A DNA stretch of 19,409 bases from Alphaproteobacteria bacterium UBA6149 (GTDB lineage: Bacteria > Pseudomonadota > Alphaproteobacteria > Rickettsiales > UBA998). Below, piece after piece: positions 7,210-14,405 of the stretch (position 1 is its first letter; each line of letters opens with the position of its first letter). Made by a program: the position numbers and the translations under genes. The notes below the pieces were generated by a model. It ran no database searches, was not told the origin of the DNA, and was given only the letters and a program-made list of their open reading frames with translations. The DNA lies in assembly GCA_002423155.1 (NCBI GenBank), contig DIUV01000005.1, positions 10,833 to 30,241 on the forward strand. Direction: 5' to 3'.

Positions 7210-7253
7210 TCTGCTTGTCCTTTAAGCAATTATTGAGCACGGCATTTTCATCT

Positions 7254-7412
7254 CGTTAATTTTGTCTTTTTTCAATAAAACTCTCCATCGTCATACCGTC
7301 GCAGGACGGTATCCATGCCAAACCATTGACTTGTACGCTAGTTGATGGGCATGGATACCGCCCTGCGGCGGTATGACAATAGATATTTTAGTAAAAAAAG
7401 ACAAAATTAACG
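7254..7412. repeat. long palindrome (extended arms around repeat copy 2)
   Basis: Continuous imperfect arms at 7254-7319 (66 nt) and 7348-7412 (65 nt), about 85-90% complementary in a hand alignment with one 1-nt gap. The outermost part, CGTTAATTTTGTCTTTTTT, is exact; the inner part is the 88-bp unit. The outer arms differ in sequence from those around copy 1. It fills most of the 222-bp space between argJ and the isomerase gene. Confidence 0.75.
7290..7377 (+). repeat. 88-bp palindromic repeat, copy 2
   Basis: Exactly the same length and ends (GTCATACC to GGTATGAC) as the copy at 5804-5891, but in the opposite orientation as shown by its loop (AAACCATTGACTTGTACGCT, then AGTTGATG). The stem here has only two non-complementary positions within the unit. 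It lies 80 bp upstream of the argJ start and 55 bp after the end of the isomerase gene. Confidence 0.85.
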
Positions 7413-7431
7413 GTTTGTGAAATCTCCCTGA

Positions 7432-8361
7432 TTATTGAGCTGGTTTTTCTGCTTCTTTAGTAGAAAATTCCATTTGTTTGCCAGTTTTATCAAAATATTG
7501 AATGCTAGATTTGTTTAGCAATTCATCAATATATTTACGCACGGCTTTGTTGCGCAAATCATCCCGGATTTTGCCTTTTAGCTCATCAAAGCTGGGGGCT
7601 TTCTGGTCACGTAATTCTTCTAATTTGATGATGTGCCATCCGAATTGGCTTTGTACAGGCTCAGATATTTTGCCAACTTTCAAAGCAAAAGCAGCTTTAG
7701 AAAATTCTGGAACCATGCGGTCAGCGGTAAAAAAGCCTAAATCACCACCATTAGCGCCACTGCCTTTGTCAGACGAAAGTTCTTTGGCAACTTTGGCAAA
7801 ATCTTCGCCGCCGTTAATGCGTTTTTTAACTTTTAAAGCTTCTTCTTTGCTGGCTACTAAAATATGACGAGCATGAGCTTCTTTAGTCGCGCTCAGTTTT
7901 TTAACTTCTACTTCATAAGCTGCTTTCACATCTGCATCGCTAACATTTTTTGCGATGGTGCTTTCTAAGAATGATTGTGAAATCAATTTATCGTGAATTT
8001 GTGCCATTTTAGCTTTTACTTCTGCGGATTCCGCAAATTTTGCTTTTTCAGCAGCTAATTTAACCAAACGCTCACTCGCAACGCCGCGCAATACATTTTG
8101 ACGGATTTTATCGTCAAAACCATCAAAATCAGGGGTTTCACCTTCAGGAAACAAACTTTTCCACACGTTTAAAACGTCCGATTTTTTGATTTCTGAACCA
8201 TCTACTTTTAAAATAGTGTAATCTGCCTCAGGTGCTTTAACCGCTTCTTTTGCTGGCTGAGCTTTAGCTGGCTCTGCTGGTTCCGCCGCTATAACTATGC
8301 TTGTGCTGGCAAAAATGCTGGAAATCACTGCAATTGCCAATGAAGAATTCAATAAATTCAT
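7432..8361 (-). CDS. periplasmic parvulin-type peptidyl-prolyl cis-trans isomerase
   Basis: A 309-aa folding helper of the PpiC/SurA/PrsA type for exported proteins. The N terminus looks like a signal sequence (hydrophobic 8-26, ending IVIAA before EPAEP), though the first residues lack a lysine or arginine. An Ala/Pro/Lys-rich linker follows (27-46), then a SurA-like N-terminal helical region (about 47-155), and the parvulin domain at about 162-250 (HARHILV, then GGDLGFF, MVPEF and GWHIIKLEE). The tail is charged. AAAGGT lies 7 nt upstream of the ATG. A probable promoter stands in the 98-bp gap to addA. In related bacteria this gene often lies beside argJ, as here. The domain call is secure; which clients it serves is unknown. 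Confidence 0.92.
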   Translation of the reverse strand: MNLLNSSLAIAVISSIFASTSIVIAAEPAEPAKAQPAKEAVKAPEADYTILKVDGSEIKKSDVLNVWKSLFPEGETPDFDGFDDKIRQNVLRGVASERLVKLAAEKAKFAESAEVKAKMAQIHDKLISQSFLESTIAKNVSDADVKAAYEVEVKKLSATKEAHARHILVASKEEALKVKKRINGGEDFAKVAKELSSDKGSGANGGDLGFFTADRMVPEFSKAAFALKVGKISEPVQSQFGWHIIKLEELRDQKAPSFDELKGKIRDDLRNKAVRKYIDELLNKSSIQYFDKTGKQMEFSTKEAEKPAQ

Positions 8362-8399
8362 GTGGTTACCTTTAAGTGTTAAAATTCAATACTGCTTTG

Positions 8400-8428
8400 C
8401 TTATGCCATTATTCCAAATGGTTTGCAA
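8400..8428 (-). promoter_or_regulatory. candidate promoter of the isomerase gene
   Basis: On the minus strand TTGCAA (8428-8423) and CATAAG (8405-8400) are 17 bp apart, each 4 of 6 to the sigma-70 consensus, giving a leader of about 30 nt. The spacer holds a small CCATT/AATGG hairpin. The evidence is modest. Confidence 0.3.
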
Positions 8429-8459
8429 TTACTTTTCTTGGCAGTTTTCTGATGATTTT

Positions 8460-11400
8460 TTACAACTCCACCAAGAGCGGAATTGAACTATATAAAATCG
8501 CGCATTTAACTTGTTTTTGGGGATAAATTAACTGCAATAATTGTTGATAACACTGCATTTGTCGTTGATAGCCTAGGGGGATAGTTCCGTCTGGGCTGGG
8601 GGTGCCGGTTTTAAAATCAATAGCTAAAACTTGGTGTTCACTTACGGACATACGATCAATTCGTCCGGAAATTACTTGATTACCTATTTTGCCGGTTATT
8701 GGCACTTCTGCAAGACTATTTATACCAAAACTTTTAGCAAAATCTGGGTTTTGCATAACATTTAGCACTTCATTAGCAATATTTTCTTGCGCTGCTACAT
8801 CCCAATTTTGGGCATTTTGCGCTAACCAGTTTTGCGCCAATTGTGCCCGTTTTTCTGGGGCTATTTCGCTTAATATATGCAACAAACGATGGATAATATT
8901 CCCCCTTTGCACTCCTTTTGCCACTTCCAAAGGCGAAGGCGCGGCGGGGATGGGGTCTAATAAATTGGAAGGGGTAAGCGGCAAGGGAACTTCTGGCTCT
9001 GTTGGCAAGTCTGCATCGTACCACGTAGGAATTATAGAGTTTTGGGGAATTATAGAGTTTTGGGGAATTATAGAGTTTTGGGGAATTATAGAGTTTTGGG
9101 GAATTAATTGTTTTTCTTTTAGATAGGCATCGGTTTTCACATAATCTATCACTCGCCCACCAATGCGCTCCAACCCTTGTTTGACCAGATTATACCAACA
9201 ATTGGGACTGGGAGATTTTTCCCCCATAAAACCGCAAATATAAAGCTCATCTTCAGCGCGAGTTAGTGCCACATATAATAAGCGGTTATGTTCTTGCATT
9301 TCAGCATTTTTCACCTCTTGACGCAAGCGTGTGGTTGCTAACGGGCTTTCATCTTCGGAGGATGAATATAATATGGCACCATCATCAACAAAAAGATGAT
9401 TTTTCATAATGGGTACGCTGGCATTATCGGGCAGAAAAACTATGGGGGCTTGCAAACCTTTGGAGGCATGTACGGTCATAATCCGCACCGCTTCGGTGCG
9501 TTGTTCCATATCCCGTTTTACATCCCCCTCCCCTTGATTTATCCAATGGAGAAAACCCTGCATACTGGGCGTATGTTGAGTTTGATATTTAAGGGTTTCT
9601 TGTAAAAATACCGCTAATGGTTCGCTCACCTCCATACCCATACGGGCAATGAATTTTTGCATTCCTGCCTTAGCATAAAGTAAATCGCTATAAAATTCCC
9701 ACGGAGTCTGATAATCCGCTTTCGCTAAAATTTCGGATAATTGGTTATATATATCAGTGTTTTTCTCACGCAGGCTTTGCCAAAGGGAAGCTTCACGCTG
9801 ATAACATAAAGCAAATAACTCTTCTTCGCTGAGATTAAATAAAGGTGATTTCAATAAACAAGCCAGATTTAAATCATCCTCAGGAAGTAATAAAAACTGC
9901 GCACATGCCAATAAATCCATCACCGCTATGTGCGAAGTAAGCCGCATACGGTCTAAACCAGCGACATTTACTCCGCGTTTTTTTAAGCTTTGTGATAATT
10001 GATTAACAAAAACAGTGCGGTTGCGCACCAGCACCATAATATCGCCTTCATTTATTGGGCGGTTTTTGGAAGCTAAGATGCGTTTGTTTTTTAGCCACCC
10101 GGCTATGCAATCGGCGATATTTTCTGCTAATTGTTCGGAAGGTGATTTTTTTATGATTATATCGTTATTTTCTAAACCCAAAGTTTCTAAACCCAAAGTT
10201 TCCGTATCCGACTTCCAACTGGTTTTAGCCTTTTTATCAGGCGAGCAGATACTCCACATTTCTACTTTTCCCACCGCCTGCTCACGATGGGCAAGATGAG
10301 TTATAGTATTTTCTTTCCCTTTGGCACCCAGCAAACCATTTTTGGCAATTTCTCCAGCAAAGACACTATCAACTAAGGATAAAACTGCGTTAGTTGAGCG
10401 AAAAGATACATCCATCGCTATGTTTTCGAGCTTTTTATTGGCATTTTTAGCGCGTTCGCTAAAAAATTCACGCATGCGCGTAAAACCTTCTGGGTCGGCT
10501 CCTTGAAAACGAAAGATTGATTGCTTTGCGTCCCCCACCACAAAAACAGTGCGATCTTTAGTAATCGCGCTATTACCATGGAAAAATTCTTCTGCTAATA
10601 CGGCGGCAATCTCCCAACTTTCGGGGGATGTATCTTGCGCTTCGTCAATTAATATATGTTCAATTCCACCATCTAACTTAAACAATACCCAAGGCAATGC
10701 ATCTTGCGCACAGAGCAAATCATGCGCTTTTTGAATTAAATCATCATAATCCAGGGCACGATGCTGGGCTTTTAATTGTTCATAAATTGCAAATACCGAG
10801 GCCGCCAAAATAAGCATATTCTCACTCATTTGCGCGCAATGTAGGGATAATAATGCTTGTTTATAATCGTATAAACGCTTGGCTTCGACCTTTATTGTTT
10901 CATAAGCTGCGGGATGTTTTTTGATTAGGTCATTAACTAACAATTTGTCGCGGATAGTATTTGATTTAGTTAGAAAAACTAAAAAATAATTTTCATCCAA
11001 AACTCTATCACGCAAGAAATCTTTGATAATTACTCCGCGCATAATATCCGCATCGCGCCCACTATCAATTAAAAACTGCGCGGCTAAGTTTAGATTTTGC
11101 GCCGCTGAGTCTGGTAAAATAGGAGTTAAATCTGCTGCCTTAGCTTGGTAAGGCAGCTCTAATTTTTCCCAGATTCGTTCTAAAGCATGTTCGGGAGTTT
11201 TTAATATTTTTTGATATTCGCGCCGACGAGCAAAAATTTGCCGCATAATATCCGAAAACCCAAACTCTCCCAGCCCAGTACTAAGCTTCTCAATCGCTCC
11301 GGTTTCTTTGATGCCAGCTTCTAAAAGCTGCAATTTTGCCGTTTCTAAAAGCTCTAATGCGGTGCGCTCGTCTAATATATTAAAATTAGGCGGAACTTTG

Positions 11401-11831
11401 GCCTCTAAAGGAAAGCGCGCCAACAAAGACTGACAAAAAGCATGGATGGTCAAAATCCGCATTCCCGTTACATCATCGAGAATATGGGCAAAAAGTTGCC
11501 GTGCATTGCGAACTAATTCAGCGCTGGGCGTATGTCCGATGAGTTTTTCCAGCTCAGCAACCAACTCCGCTTCCGCCAACATCACCCATTTACCTAATTG
11601 GCTATGGATACGATTTTGCATTTCCGCCGCAGCAGCTTTGGTATAGGTAATGCACAAAATTTTTGAAGGTGCCGTGCCACTTAGCAACAAGCGGAGAACT
11701 CTATCAGTTAAGACTTTAGTTTTTCCCGAACCAGCACTAGCAGAAACCCACGCGCAATGTGCTGGGTTGGAAGCTATTTGTTGCTGCAATGTGGCGTGTT
11801 CGGATGGAGTGAGCTTACTGGTGATAGACAT
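8460..11831 (-). CDS. addA: AddA subunit of the AddAB double-strand-break repair helicase-nuclease
   Basis: A 1,123-aa UvrD-like (superfamily 1A) helicase with a C-terminal nuclease, which with AddB resects DNA ends for RecA loading. Visible in order: Walker A ASAGSGKT (31-38), ILTIHAFCQSLLARFP, Walker B ILIDEAQDTSPESWE (about 393), VVGDAKQSIFRFQGADP, VRIMTVHASKGLQAPIVFL, LLYVALTRAEDELYI, and the RecB-type nuclease motifs GRIDRM (about 1058) and AIDFKTG (about 1070) with the later QMQCYQQLL. All helicase and nuclease key residues seem intact. Before the nuclease domain lies a run of IIPQNS repeats (about 908-934) encoded by a minisatellite, and a duplicated ETLGL further upstream. No clear ribosome site precedes the ATG. 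addB, usually adjacent in Alphaproteobacteria, is not in the window. Confidence 0.96.
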   Translation of the reverse strand: MSITSKLTPSEHATLQQQIASNPAHCAWVSASAGSGKTKVLTDRVLRLLLSGTAPSKILCITYTKAAAAEMQNRIHSQLGKWVMLAEAELVAELEKLIGHTPSAELVRNARQLFAHILDDVTGMRILTIHAFCQSLLARFPLEAKVPPNFNILDERTALELLETAKLQLLEAGIKETGAIEKLSTGLGEFGFSDIMRQIFARRREYQKILKTPEHALERIWEKLELPYQAKAADLTPILPDSAAQNLNLAAQFLIDSGRDADIMRGVIIKDFLRDRVLDENYFLVFLTKSNTIRDKLLVNDLIKKHPAAYETIKVEAKRLYDYKQALLSLHCAQMSENMLILAASVFAIYEQLKAQHRALDYDDLIQKAHDLLCAQDALPWVLFKLDGGIEHILIDEAQDTSPESWEIAAVLAEEFFHGNSAITKDRTVFVVGDAKQSIFRFQGADPEGFTRMREFFSERAKNANKKLENIAMDVSFRSTNAVLSLVDSVFAGEIAKNGLLGAKGKENTITHLAHREQAVGKVEMWSICSPDKKAKTSWKSDTETLGLETLGLENNDIIIKKSPSEQLAENIADCIAGWLKNKRILASKNRPINEGDIMVLVRNRTVFVNQLSQSLKKRGVNVAGLDRMRLTSHIAVMDLLACAQFLLLPEDDLNLACLLKSPLFNLSEEELFALCYQREASLWQSLREKNTDIYNQLSEILAKADYQTPWEFYSDLLYAKAGMQKFIARMGMEVSEPLAVFLQETLKYQTQHTPSMQGFLHWINQGEGDVKRDMEQRTEAVRIMTVHASKGLQAPIVFLPDNASVPIMKNHLFVDDGAILYSSSEDESPLATTRLRQEVKNAEMQEHNRLLYVALTRAEDELYICGFMGEKSPSPNCWYNLVKQGLERIGGRVIDYVKTDAYLKEKQLIPQNSIIPQNSIIPQNSIIPQNSIIPTWYDADLPTEPEVPLPLTPSNLLDPIPAAPSPLEVAKGVQRGNIIHRLLHILSEIAPEKRAQLAQNWLAQNAQNWDVAAQENIANEVLNVMQNPDFAKSFGINSLAEVPITGKIGNQVISGRIDRMSVSEHQVLAIDFKTGTPSPDGTIPLGYQRQMQCYQQLLQLIYPQKQVKCAILYSSIPLLVEL
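9028..9106 (-). repeat. 18-bp in-frame tandem repeat inside addA, about 4.4 copies
   Basis: The unit GGAATTATAGAGTTTTGG occurs four times without a mismatch (9028-9045, 9046-9063, 9064-9081, 9082-9099), followed by a partial unit. It codes for repeated NSIIPQ in the linker between the helicase core and the nuclease domain of AddA. Identical copies suggest recent expansion by slippage. Confidence 0.95.
10171..10200 (-). repeat. 15-bp tandem duplication inside addA
   Basis: TCTAAACCCAAAGTT occurs twice in a row without mismatch and codes for a repeated ETLGL in AddA. The frame is kept. Confidence 0.9.
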
Positions 11832-11879
11832 TTTTATATGTTGTGTTGATTATTAAATTAATGTTGTAACTAGTCATAT

Positions 11880-11908
11880 ATTATTTTCATATTTTATTTA
11901 ACTGTAAA
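11880..11908 (-). promoter_or_regulatory. candidate promoter of addA
   Basis: On the minus strand TTTACA (11908-11903) and AATAAT (11885-11880), each 5 of 6 to consensus, are separated by exactly 17 bp, which would give a leader of about 40 nt. The addA-recF spacer is only 116 bp, so this promoter must share it with the divergent recF promoter; a TATAAA at 11915-11920 (+) is a possible -10 for recF. Confidence 0.4.
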
Positions 11909-11947
11909 TATTGCTATAAAAAGCTCATACGCATTTAATTGAAATAT

Positions 11948-13060
11948 ATGAACAACAAAACCGCAATTTCCTCGCTTAATTTAAAATATTTTCGCAATCA
12001 TACATCTTTAAGTTTAGAAGTAGGAGCGGCTGCCGTGGTAGTGGTTGCGGGGGCTAATGGCATTGGTAAGACTAACTTACTGGAAGCCATATCTTTTTTA
12101 ACTCCGGGACGGGGGTTGCGTAATGCCAGATTTGCGGATGTGCAACAACTCAATAATGCAAATATTTCAAAAGGCTGGTCAGTTTCTGCGCTTGTATCTG
12201 CTAATGATGAAGAAACTCGGGTGGGAACGGGGATTTTGAGTGAGTCAGATAACAAACGCATTGTGCGCATAAATGGAGAAACCCAGCGTAGCCAGAATGA
12301 ACTAGCGAAAATATTTTCTGCCGTGTGGCTTACCCCTGCTATGGGGCAAATGTTTTCCCAAGGGCAAGGAGTGCGGCGGAAGTTTTTTGACCGTTTAACT
12401 TATAGTTTTGATGCAACCCATGCAACCCATGTTAGCGCTTATGAACATTATGTGCGTGAACGCCAAAAAATATTGTTACTTCCGCGCCCAGATAAAAACT
12501 GGTTGGATGTATTGGAAGCTAAAATTGCTAGCTATGCGGTAATCATCTCGGCTGCTCGCCTTAGCGCTTTGGAAAATCTGAATCATGCGCTGACCCAAAC
12601 CAGCAGTGTTTTTCCCGTAGCCAAACTGGTTTTACAAGGCGATGCGGAAACTGCTTTGCAAAATAATATGTTAGCAATTGATGTGGAAAACTCAATTATG
12701 GAAAAACTCGCGCAGAGCCGCCAAACTGATGGTTATAGCAAGCGTTGCAGTGTGGGTACGCATCGTTCACAATGGCAAGTCTGGTTTGATGATAAATCTA
12801 TTGAGGCGGAAAATTGCTCCACGGGAGAACAAAAAGCCCTGCTCTTATCCATCATCCTTGCCCATGCACGTGCTCGCACTAACTGGTGCGGACTGGCTCC
12901 GATATTATTACTCGATGAAGTAGTCGCCCATTTAGATGCCAAACGCCGCCAAGCATTATTCGCAGAAATCGCCGCAATTGGCGCCCAAAGCTGGATGACG
13001 GGCACAGATAAGGCAGACTTTTCGCAGTTGCAAGACGCGGCTTTTCACGTTACAATATAG
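11948..13060 (+). CDS. recF: DNA replication and repair protein RecF
   Basis: A 370-aa SMC-like ATPase that loads RecA at single-strand gaps with RecO and RecR. It begins with the typical ISSLNLKYFRNH and has Walker A GANGIGKT (35-42), the ABC signature CSTGEQKALLLSI (about 288-300) and Walker B LLLDEVVAHLD (about 317-327). QGVRRKFFDRL is also characteristic. The ATG at 11948 is chosen over an in-frame TTG three codons upstream; neither has a clear ribosome site. recF often lies with dnaA-dnaN-gyrB, but here it is divergent from addA and followed 23 bp later by a small membrane protein gene. A 9-bp tandem duplication (GCAACCCAT, 12413-12430) encodes ATHATH. Confidence 0.95.
   Translation: MNNKTAISSLNLKYFRNHTSLSLEVGAAAVVVVAGANGIGKTNLLEAISFLTPGRGLRNARFADVQQLNNANISKGWSVSALVSANDEETRVGTGILSESDNKRIVRINGETQRSQNELAKIFSAVWLTPAMGQMFSQGQGVRRKFFDRLTYSFDATHATHVSAYEHYVRERQKILLLPRPDKNWLDVLEAKIASYAVIISAARLSALENLNHALTQTSSVFPVAKLVLQGDAETALQNNMLAIDVENSIMEKLAQSRQTDGYSKRCSVGTHRSQWQVWFDDKSIEAENCSTGEQKALLLSIILAHARARTNWCGLAPILLLDEVVAHLDAKRRQALFAEIAAIGAQSWMTGTDKADFSQLQDAAFHVTI
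12413..12430 (+). repeat. 9-bp tandem duplication inside recF
   Basis: GCAACCCAT occurs twice in a row, giving ATHATH after SFD in RecF. The frame is kept. Confidence 0.85.
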
Positions 13061-13083
13061 ATATATATTGGGGTATTTTTTAC

Positions 13084-13326
13084 ATGGAATCATTAAATAA
13101 TAATAGCTGGATAATCTTGCTGGGTGGGCTATTTGCCGTAATTTTTATTGGAAAATATTTTTTTCGGATAATTATTATTGGTTTAGTGGTGGCTTTTTTT
13201 GCACTACAACCGGGAAATATCGAGGCGGCAAAGCTTAAATTTAATGGTGCTTATGTGGAGTTAGAAAAACAATATCAGGTGCTTAAACAATTTGCCCAGT
13301 CAATTCCTGATAAGCTAAAGAAATAA
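13084..13326 (+). CDS. small membrane protein of unknown function
   Basis: An 80-aa protein I do not recognise. Residues 9-24 and 28-42 are strongly hydrophobic, separated by KYFFR, so it probably forms a two-helix hairpin or one long anchor. The rest (43-80) is amphipathic and charged (KLKFNGAYVELEKQYQVLKQ) and may be a short coiled coil. It starts 23 bp after recF with a GGGG about 10 nt before the ATG, so it is probably transcribed with recF. Nothing in it indicates a repair function. Confidence 0.65.
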   Translation: MESLNNNSWIILLGGLFAVIFIGKYFFRIIIIGLVVAFFALQPGNIEAAKLKFNGAYVELEKQYQVLKQFAQSIPDKLKK

Positions 13327-13331
13327 TAAGA

Positions 13332-13357
13332 CCTCTGCGTAATGCGCTGCGCTGAGG
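13332..13357. terminator. weak hairpin between convergent genes
   Basis: CCTCTGCG (13332-13339) and CGCTGAGG (13350-13357) pair with one mismatch around a 10-nt loop, between the ends of the small membrane gene (+) and the DUF4340 gene (-). Both sides are AT-rich but neither has a proper T run, so a bidirectional terminator is only a possibility. Confidence 0.3.
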
Positions 13358-13364
13358 CTTATAA

Positions 13365-14405
13365 TTATTGCTTTGCTAGCAGCATATCTTCCAACCGCTT
13401 GCTCAATAAATTTTCACGCTGGGGAGCAATACGAAAAGCCCAGTCTTTGCCCAGTTTATTGATTTTATTTATTTGCTCCATAGCCGCAAAAGAAGCGGCG
13501 ATATTTTTATCTTCTGGTGCATATTGGGCGGAAATGGTTAAGAATGATGGCTGCATATCGTAGAATTTTATATCTATTTCCACATCCGACCAATTTTTAA
13601 TTGTTACGGCAAATTTTTGTGGTTTACCTGTTAGTTGACTAATCGGCAACACATCTACTATGGCGAGATTGTCTAAGGCTTTAAAAGGTTCGGCTAGTTT
13701 TGCTTGGTCTGAATCGCGGTTCCAAGGTAATTTTTCTAAAGATATTGATTTAGTGGATTTATCGCGCAATAGAGTGAATTCTTTTTCAGAGTGGGCTTTT
13801 TCAGAGTGGGCTTTTTCAGCTTGAGGAATAAATTTCATGGATTTTATTTCTTCTGCCGCAAGCGAAATAAATTCAGGCGCCAGCCATAAAGCAGGTTCGG
13901 CGCTCGCAACTAATATATTGCTTACTCTATAAGCGGCTTTTTCATCTGCCATACGAATATAACTATTCTGGTTTTTACTATTGCCTAAAAATATATCTAA
14001 TATTGTTGCGCTGGCTGTTTGTAATTTAAGATGCGTAGCTTTTTCTGCGTGTAAATCCATACTTTTCATGCGCTCGGCATCGTCAGTTTTTTGTTCTAAG
14101 CGTTTAGCATCTGCGAGATTTATTAGTAATTGGCGCAATCTGGGCATATCCACAGGAAAACCATATCTTTCCTGCACTTGCCAAGATTTGCCATCATGCG
14201 AAAATAAAGTTACTTGTTTTTGTGCATTGCTAATTTGCACTTTACGCAAATTGCTAGATTTTTGTGCTAAATCAGGCACTAAGAAAACTTCTAAAGAGGA
14301 AGAATTAGGGGAAGCATTAATATGCTGGTTTTGGGATGAATATAATTTCCAAAAACCTAATGCGCTCACAACCACCGCAAATAATAAAAATACTAACCTT
14401 CTCAC
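13365..14405 (-). CDS. DUF4340-domain protein of the ABC/GldG operon
   Basis: A 346-aa protein with an N-terminal membrane anchor or signal (about 4-22, MRRLVFLLFAVVVSALGFW) and a large part outside the cytoplasm. The pattern LVPDLAQKSSNLRKVQIS, then VTLFSHDGKSWQVQERYGFPVD and LRQLLINLADAKRLEQKT, matches DUF4340, a family that follows GldG-like genes in many proteobacteria. Its biochemical role is unknown. It begins with GTG, and GTGA overlaps the TGA stop of the GldG-like gene, so translation is coupled. A 15-bp tandem duplication (13786-13815) encodes EKAHSEKAHS. It is the last gene of the four-gene operon. Confidence 0.85.
   Translation of the reverse strand: MRRLVFLLFAVVVSALGFWKLYSSQNQHINASPNSSSLEVFLVPDLAQKSSNLRKVQISNAQKQVTLFSHDGKSWQVQERYGFPVDMPRLRQLLINLADAKRLEQKTDDAERMKSMDLHAEKATHLKLQTASATILDIFLGNSKNQNSYIRMADEKAAYRVSNILVASAEPALWLAPEFISLAAEEIKSMKFIPQAEKAHSEKAHSEKEFTLLRDKSTKSISLEKLPWNRDSDQAKLAEPFKALDNLAIVDVLPISQLTGKPQKFAVTIKNWSDVEIDIKFYDMQPSFLTISAQYAPEDKNIAASFAAMEQINKINKLGKDWAFRIAPQRENLLSKRLEDMLLAKQ
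13786..13815 (-). repeat. 15-bp tandem duplication inside the DUF4340 gene
   Basis: TCAGAGTGGGCTTTT occurs twice in a row and codes for EKAHS twice, in a charged stretch of the protein. The frame is kept. Confidence 0.9.

Noticed and set aside
5804..7377. argJ as a composite transposon
   Set aside because: No transposase gene, no target-site duplications seen, and argJ has the composition of its neighbours and a typical neighbourhood; the flanking repeats are noted without claiming mobility of the gene.
9028..9106. Short direct repeats that might suggest a CRISPR array
   Set aside because: The units are contiguous without spacers, lie inside addA and keep its frame; it is a coding minisatellite.
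8689..9126. Plus-strand open frame opposite addA containing repeated IIEFWG
   Set aside because: The repeat peptide is only the antisense reading of the addA minisatellite; no initiation signal or family similarity.
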